Source: Auanema rhodensis
Lineage: Eukaryota > Nematoda > Chromadorea > Rhabditida > Rhabditidae
DNA length: 64,000 nt
Direction of reading: 5' to 3'
Assembly (NCBI GenBank): GCA_964057225.1
Contig: OZ059896.1
Span: 20,270,501-20,334,500 of the forward strand
Below are positions 25,624 through 40,300 of this stretch, piece by piece. The notes under the pieces are model-generated. The model made no database searches, was not told the origin of the DNA, and saw only the letters and a list, made by a program, of their open reading frames with translations. Position 1 is the first letter of the stretch. Each line of letters starts with the position of its first letter. The position numbers were made by a program, and so were the translations under genes.

Positions 25624-27729
25624 CGCAAATCTGATAACACAGATCGACGCAGCTTAAAAATCCGCATTGAATGCACTATACTACATTGAGAAACGCTTAA
25701 TACAAAAATTAGTTATGATCGTTTGAAAAATGATGCATTAGTGTATGTTGAGTTTCCATGTACACTCAACATTGCTTCCAAAAACATTTTGACAAAAATT
25801 TTTTCGAAAAATTTCAAAATAATTTAGCAAAAAGTAGATGTTTTTAGATTCCTTCATTCAAGGCAAAGACGATGGACAATGTTATTCAACGAAAAAATTA
25901 ATTCTTCAGGGTGAAAATCGAGGATATAAGTGTGAACTTATATCAGTTGATATCTCGGTGCATTTTTAAGCTAGCGCAAATCTGATAACACAGATCGACG
26001 CAGCTTAAAAATCCGCATCGAATGCACTATACTACATTGAGAAACGCTTAATACAAAAATTAGTTATGATCGTTTGAAAAATGATGCATTAGTGTATGTT
26101 GAGTTTCCATGTACACTCAACATTGCTTCCAAAAACATTTTGACAAAAATTTTTTCCAAAAATTTCAAAATAATTTAGCAAAAAGTAGATGTTTTTAGAT
26201 TCCTTTATTCAAGGCAAAGACGATGGACAATGTTATTCAACGAAAAAATTAATTCTTCAGGGTGAAAATCGAGGATATAAGTGTGAACTTATATCAGTTG
26301 ATATCTCGGTGCATTTTTAAGCTAGCGCAAATCTGATAACACAGATCGACGCAGCTTAACAATCCGCATCGAATGCACTATACTACATTGAGAAACGCTT
26401 AATACAAAAATTAGTTATGATCGTTTGAAAAATGATGCATTAGTGTATGTTGAGTTTCCATGTACACTCAACATTGCTTCCAAAAACATTTTGACAAAAA
26501 TTTTTTCGAAAAATTTCAAAATAATTTAGCAAAAAGTAGATGTTTTTAGATTCCATTTTTCAAGGCAAAGACGATGGACAGTGTTATTCAACGAAAAAAT
26601 TAATTCTTCAGGGTGAAAATCGAGGATATAAGTGTGAACTTATATCAGTTGATATCTCGGTGCATTTTTAAGCTAGCGCAAATCTGATAACACAGATCGA
26701 CGCAGCTTAAAAATCCGCATTGAATGCACTATACTACATTGAGAAACGCTTAATACAAAAATTAGTTGTGATCGTTTGAAAAATGATGCATTAGTGTATG
26801 TTGAGTTTCCATGTACACTCAACATTGCTTCCAAAAACATTTTGACAAAAATTTTTTCGAAAAATTTCGAAATAATTTAGCAAAAAGTAGATGTTTTTAA
26901 ATTCCTTTATTCAAGGCAAAGACGATGGACAATGTTATTCAACGAAAAAATTAATTCTTTAGGGTGAAAATCGAGGATATAAGTGTGAACTTATATCAGT
27001 TGATATCTTGTTGCATTTTTAAGCTAGCGCAAATCTGATAACACAGATCGACGCAGCTTAAAAATCCGCATCGAATGCACTATACTACATTGAAAAACGC
27101 TTAATACAAAAATTAGTTATGATCGTTTGAAAAATGATGCATTAGTGTATGTTCAGTTTCCATGTACACTCAACATTGCTTCCAAAAACATTTTGACAAA
27201 AATTTTTTCGAAAAATTTCAAAATAATTTAGCAAAAAGTAGATGTTTTTAGATTCCATTTTTCAAGGCAAAGACGATGGACAGTGTTATTCAACGAAAAA
27301 ATTAATTCTTCAGGGTGAAAATCGAGGATGTAAGTGTGAACTTATATCAGTTGATATCTCGGTGCATTTTTAAGCTAGCGCAAATCTGATAACACAGATC
27401 GACGCAGCTTAAAAATCCGCATTGAATGCACTATACTACATTGAGAAACGCTTAATACAAAAATTAGTTATGATCGTTTGAAAAATGATGCATTAGTGTA
27501 TGTTGAGTTTCCATGTACACTCAACATTGCTTCCAAAAACATTTTGACAAAAATTTTTTCGAAAAATTTCGAAATAATTTAGCAAAAAGTAGATGTTTTT
27601 AGATTCCTTTATTCAAGGCAAAGACGATGGACAATGTTATTCAACGAAAAAATTAATTCTTTAGGGTGAAAATCGAGGATATAAGTGTGAACTTATATCA
27701 GTTGATATCTTGGTGCATTTTTAAGCTAG
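25624..27729 (+). repeat. Six-monomer segmental duplication, copy 1
   Basis: Six units matching 32,292-34,397 in order at an offset of 6,668 bp (19 monomers less the one base lost near 29,306). Shared rare markers: TTCCAAAA at 26,154 and 32,822; TTAACAATCC at 26,358 and 33,026; CTTGTTGC at 27,008 and 33,676; GGATGTAAG at 27,326 and 33,994. All four pairs give the same offset. A private GTTCAGTTTCC change near 27,152 separates this copy from its partner. Confidence 0.88.
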
Positions 27730-30700
27730 CGCAAATCTGATAACACAGATCGACGCAGCTTAAAAATCCGCATCGAATGCACTATACTACATTAAAAAAC
27801 GCTTAATACAAAAATTAGTTATGATCGTTTGAAAAATGATGCATTAGTGTATGTTGAGTTTCCATGTACACTCAACATTGCTTTCAAAAACATTTTGACA
27901 AAAATTTTTTCGAAAAATTTCAAAATAATTTAGCAAAAAGTAGATGTTTTTAGATTCCATTTTTCAAGGCAAAGACGATGGACAGTGTTATTCAACGAAA
28001 AAATTAATTCTTCAGGGTGAAAATCGAGGATGTAAGTGTGAACTTATATCAGTTGATATCTCGGTGCATTTTTAAGCTAGCGCAAATCTGATAACACAGA
28101 TCGACGCAGCTTAAAAATCCGCATTGAATGCACTATACTACATTGAGAAACGCTTAATACAAAAATTAGTTATGATCGTTTGAAAAATGATGCATTAGTG
28201 TATGTTGAGTTTCCATGTACACTCAACATTGCTTCCAAAAACATTTTGACAAAAATTTTTTCGAAAAATTTCGAAATAATTTAGCAAAAAGTAGATGTTT
28301 TTAGATTCCTTTATTCAAGGCAAAGACGATGGACAATGTTATTCAACGAAAAAATTAATTCTTTAGGGTGAAAATCGAGGATATAAGTGTGAACTTATAT
28401 CAGTTGATATCTTGGTGCATTTTTAAGCTAGCGCAAATCTGATAACACAGATCGACGCAGCTTAAAAATCCGCATCGAATGCACTATACTACATTGAGAA
28501 ACGCTTAATACAAAAATTAGTTATGATCGTTTGAAAAATGATGCATTAGTGTATGTTGAGTTTCCATGTACACTCAACATTGCTTCCAAAAACATTTTGA
28601 CAAAAATTTTTTCGAAAAATTTCGAAATAATTTAGCAAAAAGTAGATGTTTTTAAATTCCTTTATTCAAGGCAAAGACGATGGACAATGTTATTCAACGA
28701 AAAAATTAATTCTTTAGGGTGAAAATCGAGGATATAAGTGTGAACTTATATCAGTTGATATCTTGGTGCATTTTTAAGCTAGCGCAAATCTGATAACACA
28801 GATCGACGCAGCTTAAAAATCCGCATCGAATGCACTATACTACATTGAGAAACGCTTAATACAAAAATTAGTTATGATCGTTTGAAAAATGATGCATTAG
28901 TGTATGTTGAGTTTCCATGTACACTCAACATTGCTTCCAAAAACATTTTGACAAAAATTTTTTCGAAAAATTTCGAAATAATTTAGCAAAAAGTAGATGT
29001 TTTTAAATTCCTTTATTCAAGGCAAAGACGATGGACAATGTTATTCAACGAAAAAATTATTCCTTCAGGGTGAAAATCGAGGATATAAGTGTGAACTTAT
29101 ATCAGTTGATATCTCGGTGCATTTTTAAGCTAGCGCAAATCTGATAACAGAGATCGACGCAGCTTAAAAATCCGCATCGAATGCACTATACTACATTGAG
29201 AAACGCTTAATACAAAAATTAGTTATGATCGTTTGAAAAATGATGCATTAGTGTATGTTGAGTTTCCATGTACACTCAACATTGCTTCCAAAAACATTTT
29301 GACAAAATTTTTTCGAAAAATTTCGAAATAATTTAGCAAAAAGTAGATGTTTTTAGATTCCTTTATTCAAGGCAAAGACGATGGACAATGTTATTCAACG
29401 AAAAAATTAATTCTTTAGGGTGAAAATCGAGGATATAAGTGTGAACTTATATCAGTTGATATCTTGGTGCATTTTTAAGCTAGCGCAAATCTGATAACAC
29501 AGATCGACGCAGCTTAAAAATCCGCATCGAATGCACTATACTACATTGAAAAACGCTTAATACAAAAATTAGTTATGATCGTTTGAAAAATGATGCATTA
29601 GTGTATGTTGAGTTTCCATGTACACTCAACATTGCTTCCAAAAACATTTTGACAAAAATTTTTTCGAAAAATTTCAAAATAATTTAGCAAAAAGTAGATG
29701 TTTTTAGATTCCTTTTTTCAAGGCAAAGACGATGGACAATGTTATTCAACGAAAAAATTATTCCTTCAGGGTGAAAATCGAGGATATAAGTGTGAACTTA
29801 TATCAGTTGATATCTCGGTGCATTTTTAAGCTAGCGCAAATCTGATAACAGAGATCGACGCAGCTTAAAAATCCGCATCGAATGCACTATACTACATTGA
29901 GAAACGCTTAATACAAAAATTAGTTATGATCGTTTGAAAAATGATGCATTAGTGTATGTTGAGTTTCCATGTACACTCAACATTGCTTCCAAAAACATTT
30001 TGACAAAAATTTTTTCGAAAAATTTCAAAATAATTTAGCAAAAAGTAGATGTTTTTAGATTCCTTTATTCAAGGCAAAGACGATGGACAATGTTATTCAA
30101 CGAAAAAATTAATTCTTTAGGGTGAAAATCGAGGATATAAGTGTGAACTTATATCAGTTGATATCTTGGTGCATTTTTAAGCTAGCGCAAATCTGATAAC
30201 ACAGATCGACGCAGCTTAAAAATCCGCATCGAATGCACTATACTACATTGAAAAACGCTTAATACAAAAATTAGTTATGATCGTTTGAAAAATGATGCAT
30301 TAGTGTATGTTGAGTTTCCATGTACACTCAACATTGCTTCCAAAAACATTTTGACAAAAATTTTTTCGAAAAATTTCAAAATAATTTAGCAAAAAGTAGA
30401 TGTTTTTAGATTCCATTTTTCAAGGCAAAGACGATGGACAGTGGTATTCAACGAAAAAATTAATTCTTCAGGGTGAAAATCGAGGATATAAGTGTGAACT
30501 TATATCAGTTGATATCTCGGTGCATTTTTAAGCTAGCGCAAATCTGATAACAGAGATCGACGCAGCTTAAAAATCCGCATCGAATGCACTATACTACATT
30601 GAGAAACGCTTAATACAAAAATTAGTTATGATCGTTTGATAAATGATGCATTAGTGTATGTTGAGTTTCCATGTACACTCAACATTGCTTCCAAAAACAT

Positions 30701-32291
30701 TTTGACAAAAATTTTTTCGAAAAATTTCGAAATAATTTAGCAAAAAGTAGATGTTTTTAGATTCCTTTATTCAAGGCAAAGACGATGGACAATGTTATTC
30801 AACGAAAAAATTAATTCTTTAGGGTGAAAATCGAGGATATAAGTGTGAACTTATATCAGTTGATATCTTGGTGCATTTTTAAGCTAGCGCAAATCTGATA
30901 ACACAGATCGACGCAGCTTAAAAATCCGCATCGAATGCACTATACTACATTGAAAAACGCTTAATACAAAAATTAGTTATGATCGTTTGAAAAATGATGC
31001 ATTAGTGTATGTTGAGTTTCCATGTACACTCAACATTGCTTCCAAAAACATTTTGACAAAAATTTTTTCGAAAAATTTCGAAATAATTTAGCAAAAAGTA
31101 GATGTTTTTAAATTCCTTTATTCAAGGCAAAGACGATGGACAATGTTATTCAACGAAAAAATTAATTCTTTAGGGTGAAAATCGAGGATATAAGTGTGAA
31201 CTTATATCAGTTGATATCTTGGTGCATTTTTAAGCTAGCGCAAATCTGATAACACAGATCGACGCAGCTTAAAAATCCGCATCGAATGCACTATACTACA
31301 TTGAAAAACGCTTAATACAAAAATTAGTTATGATCGTTTGAAAAATGATGCATTAGTGTATGTTGAGTTTCCATGTACACTCAACATTGCTTCCAAAAAC
31401 ATTTTGACAAAAATTTTTTCGAAAAATTTCAAAATAATTTAGCAAAAAGTAGATGTTTTTAGATTCCATTTTTCAAGGCAAAGACGATGGAGAGTGTTAT
31501 TCAACGAAAAAATTAATTCTTCAGGGTGAAAATCGAGGATATAAGTGTGAACTTATATCAGTTGATATCTCGGTGCATTTTTAAGCTAGCGCAAATCTGA
31601 TAACACAGATCGACGCAGCTTAAAAATCCGCATTGAATGCACTATACTACATTGAGAAACGCTTTATACAAAAATTAGTTATGATCGTTTGAAAAATGAT
31701 GCATTAGTGTATGTTGAGTTTCCATGTACACTCAACATTGCTTCCAAAAACATTTTGACAAAAATTTTTTCGAAAAATTTCGAAATAATTTAGCAAAAAG
31801 TAGATGTTTTTAGATTCCTTTATTCAAGGCAAAGACGATGGACAATGTTATTCAACGAAAAAATTAATTCTTTAGGGTGAAAATCGAGGATATAAGTGTG
31901 AACTTATATCAGTTGATATCTTGGTGCATTTTTAAGCTAGCGCAAATCTGATAACACAGATCGACGCAGCTTAAAAATCCGCATCGAATGCACTATACTA
32001 CATTGAAAAACGCTTAATACAAAAATTAGTTATGATCGTTTGAAAAATGATGCATTAGTGTATGTTGAGTTTCCATGTACACTCAACATTGCTTCCAAAA
32101 ACATTTTGACAAAAATTTTTTCGAAAAATTTCAAAATAATTTAGCAAAAAGTAGATGTTTTTAGATTCCATTTTTCAAGGCAAAGACGATGGACAGTGTT
32201 ATTCAACGAAAAAATTAATTCTTCAGGGTGAAAATCGAGGATATAAGTGTGAACTTATATCAGTTGATATCTCGGTGCATTTTTAAGCTAG
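27730..32291 (+). repeat. Mixed segment between the two six-monomer copies; includes a 1-bp deletion
   Basis: Contains A, B, C and D units with several private changes: ATTAAAAAACG near 27,793, GCTTTCAAAAAC near 27,882, GATAAATG near 30,640 and GCTTTATAC near 31,662. Monomer 83 (28,783) starts as C but ends with the D marker ATTATTCC. The unit at 29,134 reads GACAAAATTTT with one A fewer than all others, so it is 350 bp and shifts the phase of everything downstream by one. A GAGAGTG unit (31,490) and an ACAGTGG unit (about 30,438) link this part to segments further left. Confidence 0.8.
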
Positions 32292-34397
32292 CGCAAATCT
32301 GATAACACAGATCGACGCAGCTTAAAAATCCGCATTGAATGCACTATACTACATTGAGAAACGCTTGATACAAAAATTAGTTATGATCGTTTGAAAAATG
32401 ATGCATTAGTGTATGTTGAGTTTCCATGTACACTCAACATTGCTTCCAAAAACATTTTGACAAAAATTTTTTCGAAAAATTTCAAAATAATTTAGCAAAA
32501 AGTAGATGTTTTTAGATTCCTTCATTCAAGGCAAAGACGATGGACAATGTTATTCAACGAAAAAATTAATTCTTCAGGGTGAAAATCGAGGATATAAGTG
32601 TGAACTTATATCAGTTGATATCTCGGTGCATTTTTAAGCTAGCGCAAATCTGATAACACAGATCGACGCAGCTTAAAAATCCGCATCGAATGCACTATAC
32701 TACATTGAGAAACGCTTAATACAAAAATTAGTTATGATCGTTTGAAAAATGATGCATTAGTGTATGTTGAGTTTCCATGTACACTCAACATTGCTTCCAA
32801 AAACATTTTGACAAAAATTTTTTCCAAAAATTTCAAAATAATTTAGCAAAAAGTAGATGTTTTTAGATTCCTTTATTCAAGGCAAAGACGATGGACAATG
32901 TTATTCAACGAAAAAATTAATTCTTCAGGGTGAAAATCGAGGATATAAGTGTGAACTTATATCAGTTGATATCTCGGTGCATTTTTAAGCTAGCGCAAAT
33001 CTGATAACACAGATCGACGCAGCTTAACAATCCGCATCGAATGCACTATACTACATTGAGAAACGCTTAATACAAAAATTAGTTATGATCGTTTGAAAAA
33101 TGATGCATTAGTGTATGTTGAGTTTCCATGTACACTCAACATTGCTTCCAAAAACATTTTGACAAAAATTTTTTCGAAAAATTTCAAAATAATTTAGCAA
33201 AAAGTAGATGTTTTTAAATTCCATTTTTCAAGGCAAAGACGATGGACAGTGTTATTCAACGAAAAAATTAATTCTTCAGGGTGAAAATCGAGGATATAAG
33301 TGTGAACTTATATCAGTTGATATCTCGGTGCATTTTTAAGCTAGCGCAAATCTGATAACACAGATCGACGCAGCTTAAAAATCCGCATTGAATGCACTAT
33401 ACTACATTGAGAAACGCTTAATACAAAAATTAGTTGTGATCGTTTGAAAAATGATGCATTAGTGTATGTTGAGTTTCCATGTACACTCAACATTGCTTCC
33501 AAAAACATTTTGACAAAAATTTTTTCGAAAAATTTCGAAATAATTTAGCAAAAAGTAGATGTTTTTAAATTCCTTTATTCAAGGCAAAGACGATGGACAA
33601 TGTTATTCAACGAAAAAATTAATTCTTTAGGGTGAAAATCGAGGATATAAGTGTGAACTTATATCAGTTGATATCTTGTTGCATTTTTAAGCTAGCGCAA
33701 ATCTGATAACACAGATCGACGCAGCTTAAAAATCCGCATCGAATGCACTATACTACATTGAAAAACGCTTAATACAAAAATTAGTTATGATCGTTTGAAA
33801 AATGATGCATTAGTGTATGTTGAGTTTCCATGTACACTCAACATTGCTTCCAAAAACATTTTGACAAAAATTTTTTCGAAAAATTTCAAAATAATTTAGC
33901 AAAAAGTAGATGTTTTTAGATTCCATTTTTCAAGGCAAAGACGATGGACAGTGTTATTCAACGAAAAAATTAATTCTTCAGGGTGAAAATCGAGGATGTA
34001 AGTGTGAACTTATATCAGTTGATATCTCGGTGCATTTTTAAGCTAGCGCAAATCTGATAACACAGATCGACGCAGCTTAAAAATCCGCATTGAATGCACT
34101 ATACTACATTGAGAAACGCTTAATACAAAAATTAGTTATGATCGTTTGAAAAATGATGCATTAGTGTATGTTGAGTTTCCATGTACACTCAACATTGCTT
34201 CCAAAAACATTTTGACAAAAATTTTTTCGAAAAATTTCGAAATAATTTAGCAAAAAGTAGATGTTTTTAGATTCCTTTATTCAAGGCAAAGACGATGGAC
34301 AATGTTATTCAACGAAAAAATTAATTCTTTAGGGTGAAAATCGAGGATATAAGTGTGAACTTATATCAGTTGATATCTTGGTGCATTTTTAAGCTAG
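32292..34397 (+). repeat. Six-monomer segmental duplication, copy 2
   Basis: Partner of 25,624-27,729. Differences I noticed: CTTGATAC in the first unit, and AAATTCC instead of AGATTCC in the third. The tail of this copy (units from 32,994) is copied again, with its neighbour C, from 35,450. GGATGTAAG falls at 33,994 and 36,450, 2,456 bp apart, which is seven monomers less the base lost near 34,824. Confidence 0.86.
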
Positions 34398-37300
34398 CGC
34401 AAATCTGATAACACAGATCGACGCAGCTTAAAAATCCGCATCGAATGCACTATACTACATTGAGAAACGCTTAATACAAAAATTAGTTATGATCGTTTGA
34501 AAAATGATGCATTAGTGTATGTTGAGTTTCCATGTACACTCAACATTGCTTCCAAAAACATTTTGACAAAAATTTTTTCGAAAAATTTCGAAATAATTTA
34601 GCAAAAAGTAGATGTTTTTAAATTCCTTTATTCAAGGCAAAGACGATGGACAATGTTATTCAACGAAAAAATTAATTCTTTAGGGTGAAAATCGAGGATA
34701 TAAGTGTGAACTTATATCAGTTGATATCTTGGTGCATTTTTAAGCTAGCGCAAATCTGATAACACAGATCGACGCAGCTTAAAAATCCGCATCGAATGCA
34801 CTATACTACATTGAAAAACGCTTATACAAAAATTAGTTATGATCGTTTGAAAAATGATGCATTAGTGTATGTTGAGTTTCCATGTACACTCAACATTGCT
34901 TCCAAAAACATTTTGACAAAAATTTTTTCGAAAAATTTCAAAATAATTTAGCAAAAAGTAGATGTTTTTAGATTCCATTTTTCAAGGCAAAGACGATGGA
35001 CAGTGTTATTCAACGAAAAAATTAATTCTTCAGGGTGAAAATCGAGGATATAAGTGTGAACTTATATCAGTTGATATCTCGGTGCATTTTTAAGCTAGCG
35101 CAAATCTGATAACACAGATCGACGCAGCTTAAAAATCCGCATTGAATGCACTATACTACATTGAGAAACGCTTAATACAAAAATTAGTTATGATCGTTTG
35201 AAAAATGATGCATTAGTGTATGTTGAGTTTCCATGTACACTCAACATTGCTTCCAAAAACATTTTGACAAAAATTTTTTCGAAAAATTTCGAAATAATTT
35301 AGCAAAAAGTAGATGTTTTTAGATTCCTTTATTCAAGGCAAAGACGATGGACAATGTTATTCAACGAAAAAATTAATTCTTTAGGGTGAAAATCGAGGAT
35401 ATAAGTGTGAACTTATATCAGTTGATATCTTGGTGCATTTTTAAGCTAGCGCAAATCTGATAACACAGATCGACGCAGCTTAAAAATCCGCATCGAATGC
35501 ACTATACTACATTGAGAAACGCTTAATACAAAAATTAGTTATGATCGTTTGAAAAATGATGCATTAGTGTATGTTGAGTTTCCATGTACACTCAACATTG
35601 CTTCCAAAAACATTTTGACAAAAATTTTTTCGAAAAATTTCAAAATAATTTAGCAAAAAGTAGATGTTTTTAGATTCCATTTTTCAAGGCAAAGACGATG
35701 GACAGTGTTATTCAACGAAAAAATTAATTCTTCAGGGTGAAAATCGAGGATATAAGTGTGAACTTATATCAGTTGATATCTCGGTGCATTTTTAAGCTAG
35801 CGCAAATCTGATAACACAGATCGACGCAGCTTAAAAATCCGCATTGAATGCACTATACTACATTAAGAAACGCTTAATACAAAAATTAGTTGTGATCGTT
35901 TGAAAAATGATGCATTAGTGTATGTTGAGTTTCCATGTACACTCAACATTGCTTCCAAAAACATTTTGACAAAAATTTTTTCGAAAAATTTCGAAATAAT
36001 TTAGCAAAAAGTAGATGTTTTTAAATTCCTTTATTCAAGGCAAAGACGATGGACAATGTTATTCAACGAAAAAATTAATTCTTTAGGGTGAAAATCGAGG
36101 ATATAAGTGTGAACTTATATCAGTTGATATCTTGTTGCATTTTTAAGCTAGCGCAAATCTGATAACACAGATCGACGCAGCTTAAAAATCCGCATCGAAT
36201 GCACTATACTACATTGAAAAACGCTTAATACAAAAATTAGTTATGATCGTTTGAAAAATGATGCATTAGTGTATGTTGAGTTTCCATGTACACTCAACAT
36301 TGCTTCCAAAAACATTTTGACAAAAATTTTTTCGAAAAATTTCAAAATAATTTAGCAAAAAGTAGATGTTTTTAGATTCCATTTTTCAAGGCAAAGACGA
36401 TGGACAGTGTTATTCAACGAAAAAATTAATTCTTCAGGGTGAAAATCGAGGATGTAAGTGTGAACTTATATCAGTTGATATCTCGGTGCATTTTTAAGCT
36501 AGCGCAAATCTGATAACACAGATCGACGCAGCTTAAAAATCCGCATTGAATGCACTATACTACATTGAGAAACGCTTAATACAAAAATTAGTTATGATCG
36601 TTTGAAAAATGATGCATTAGTGTATGTTGAGTTTCCATGTACACTCAACATTGCTTCCAAAAACATTTTGACAAAAATTTTTTCGAAAAATTTCGAAATA
36701 ATTTAGCAAAAAGTAGATGTTTTTAGATTCCTTTATTCAAGGCAAAGACGATGGACAATGTTATTCAACGAAAAAATTAATTCTTTAGGGTGAAAATCGA
36801 GGATATAAGTGTGAACTTATATCAGTTGATATCTTGGTGCATTTTTAAGCTAGCGCAAATCTGATAACACAGATCGACGCAGCTTAAAAATCCGCATCGA
36901 ATGCACTATACTACATTGAGAAACGCTTAATACAAAAATTAGTTATGATCGTTTGAAAAATGATGCATTAGTGTATGTTGAGTTTCCATGTACACTCAAC
37001 ATTGCTTCCAAAAACATTTTGACAAAAATTTTTTCGAAAAATTTCGAAATAATTTAGCAAAAAGTAGATGTTTTTAAATTCCTTTATTCAAGGCAAAGAC
37101 GATGGACAATGTTATTCAACGAAAAAATTAATTCTTTAGGGTGAAAATCGAGGATATAAGTGTGAACTTATATCAGTTGATATCTTGGTGCATTTTTAAG
37201 CTAGCGCAAATCTGATAACACAGATCGACGCAGCTTAAAAATCCGCATCGAATGCACTATACTACATTGAAAAACGCTTAATACAAAAATTAGTTATGAT

Positions 37301-40300
37301 CGTTTGAAAAATGATGCATTAGTGTATGTTGAGTTTCCATGTACACTCAACATTGCTTCCAAAAACATTTTGACAAAAATTTTTTCGAAAAATTTCAAAA
37401 TAATTTAGCAAAAAGTAGATGTTTTTAGATTCCATTTTTCAAGGCAAAGACGATGGACAGTGTTATTCAACGAAAAAATTAATTCTTCAGGGTGAAAATC
37501 GAGGATATAAGTGTGAACTTATATCAGTTGATATCTCGGTGCATTTTTAAGCTAGCGCAAATCTGATAACACAGATCGACGCAGCTTAAAAATCCGCATT
37601 GAATGCACTATACTACATTGAGAAACGCTTAATACAAAAATTAGTTATGATCGTTTGAAAAATGATGCATTAGTGTATGTTGAGTTTCCATGTACACTCA
37701 ACATTGCTTCCAAAAACATTTTGACAAAAATTTTTTCGAAAAATTTCGAAATAATTTAGCAAAAAGTAGATGTTTTTAGATTCCTTTATTCAAGGCAAAG
37801 ACGATGGACAATGTTATTCAACGAAAAAATTAATTCTTTAGGGTGAAAATCGAGGATATAAGTGTGAACTTATATCAGTTGATATCTTGGTGCATTTTTA
37901 AGCTAGCGCAAATCTGATAACACAGATCGACGCAGCTTAAAAATCCGCATCGAATGCACTATACTACATTGAGAAACGCTTAATACAAAAATTAGTTATG
38001 ATCGTTTGAAAAATGATGCATTAGTGTATGTTGAGTTTCCATGTACACTCAACATTGCTTCCAAAAACATTTTGACAAAAATTTTTTCGAAAAATTTCGA
38101 AATAATTTAGCAAAAAGTAGATGTTTTTAGATTCCTTTATTCAAGGCAAAGACGATGGACAATGTTATTCAACGAAAAAATTAATTCTTTAGGGTGAAAA
38201 TCGAGGATATAAGTGTGAACTTATATCAGTTGATATCTTGGTGCATTTTTAAGCTAGCGCAAATCTGATAACACAGATCGACGCAGCTTAAAAATCCGCA
38301 TCGAATGCACTATACTACATTGAGAAACGCTTAATACAAAAATTAGTTATGATCGTTTGAAAAATGATGCATTAGTGTATGTTGAGTTTCCATGTACACT
38401 CAACATTGCTTCCAAAAACATTTTGACAAAAATTTTTTCGAAAAATTTCGAAATAATTTAGCAAAAAGTAGATGTTTTTAAATTCCTTTATTCAAGGCAA
38501 AGACGATGGACAATGTTATTCAACGAAAAAATTATTCCTTCAGGGTGAAAATCGAGGATATAAGTGTGAACTTATATCAGTTGATATCTCGGTGCATTTT
38601 TAAGCTAGCGCAAATCTGATAACAGAGATCGACGCAGCTTAAAAATCCGCATCGAATGCACTATACTACATTGAGAAACGCTTAATACAAAAATTAGTTA
38701 TGATCGTTTGAAAAATGATGCATTAGTGTATGTTGAGTTTCCATGTACACTCAACATTGCTTCCAAAAACATTTTGACAAAAATTTTTTCGAAAAATTTC
38801 GAAATAATTTAGCAAAAAGTAGATGTTTTTAGATTCCTTTATTCAAGGCAAAGACGATGGACAATGTTATTCAACGAAAAAATTAATTCTTTAGGGTGAA
38901 AATCGAGGATATAAGTGTGAACTTATATCAGTTGATATCTTGGTGCATTTTTAAGCTAGCGCAAATCTGATAACACAGATCGACGCAGCTTAAAAATCCG
39001 CATCGAATGCACTATACTACATTGAAAAACGCTTAATACAAAAATTAGTTATGATCGTTTGAAAAATGATGCATTAGTGTATGTTGAGTTTCCATGTACA
39101 CTCAACATTGCTTCCAAAAACATTTTGACAAAAATTTTTTCGAAAAATTTCAAAATAATTTAGCAAAAAGTAGATGTTTTTAGATTCCTTTTTTCAAGGC
39201 AAAGACGATGGACAATGTTATTCAACGAAAAAATTATTCCTTCAGGGTGAAAATCGAGGATATAAGTGTGAACTTATATCAGTTGATATCTCGGTGCATT
39301 TTTAAGCTAGCGCAAATCTGATAACAGAGATCGACGCAGCTTAAAAATCCGCATCGAATGCACTATACTACATTGAGAAACGCTTAATACAAAAATTAGT
39401 TATGATCGTTTGAAAAATGATGCATTAGTGTATGTTGAGTTTCCATGTACACTCAACATTGCTTCCAAAAACATTTTGACAAAAATTTTTTCGAAAAATT
39501 TCGAAATAATTTAGCAAAAAGTAGATGTTTTTAGATTCCTTTATTCAAGGCAAAGACGATGGACAATGTTATTCAACGAAAAAATTAATTCTTTAGGGTG
39601 AAAATCGAGGATATAAGTGTGAACTTATATCAGTTGATATCTTGGTGCATTTTTAAGCTAGCGCAAATCTGATAACACAGATCGACGCAGCTTAAAAATC
39701 CGCATCGAATGCACTATACTACATTGAGAAACGCTTAATACAAAAATTAGTTATGATCGTTTGAAAAATGATGCATTAGTGTATGTTGAGTTTCCATGTA
39801 CACTCAACATTGCTTCCAAAAACATTTTGACAAAAATTTTTTCGAAAAATTTCGAAATAATTTAGCAAAAAGTAGATGTTTTTAAATTCCTTTATTCAAG
39901 GCAAAGACGATGGACAATGTTATTCAACGAAAAAATTATTCCTTCAGGGTGAAAATCGAGGATATAAGTGTGAACTTATATCAGTTGATATCTCGGTGCA
40001 TTTTTAAGCTAGCGCAAATCTGATAACAGAGATCGACGCAGCTTAAAAATCCGCATCGAATGCACTATACTACATTGAGAAACGCTTAATACAAAAATTA
40101 GTTATGATCGTTTGAAAAATGATGCATTAGTGTATGTTGAGTTTCCATGTACACTCAACATTGCTTCCAAAAACATTTTGACAAAAATTTTTTCGAAAAA
40201 TTTCAAAATAATTTAGCAAAAAGTAGATGTTTTTAGATTCCATTTTTCAAGGCAAAGACGATGGACAGTGTTATTCAACGAAAAAATTAATTCTTCAGGG

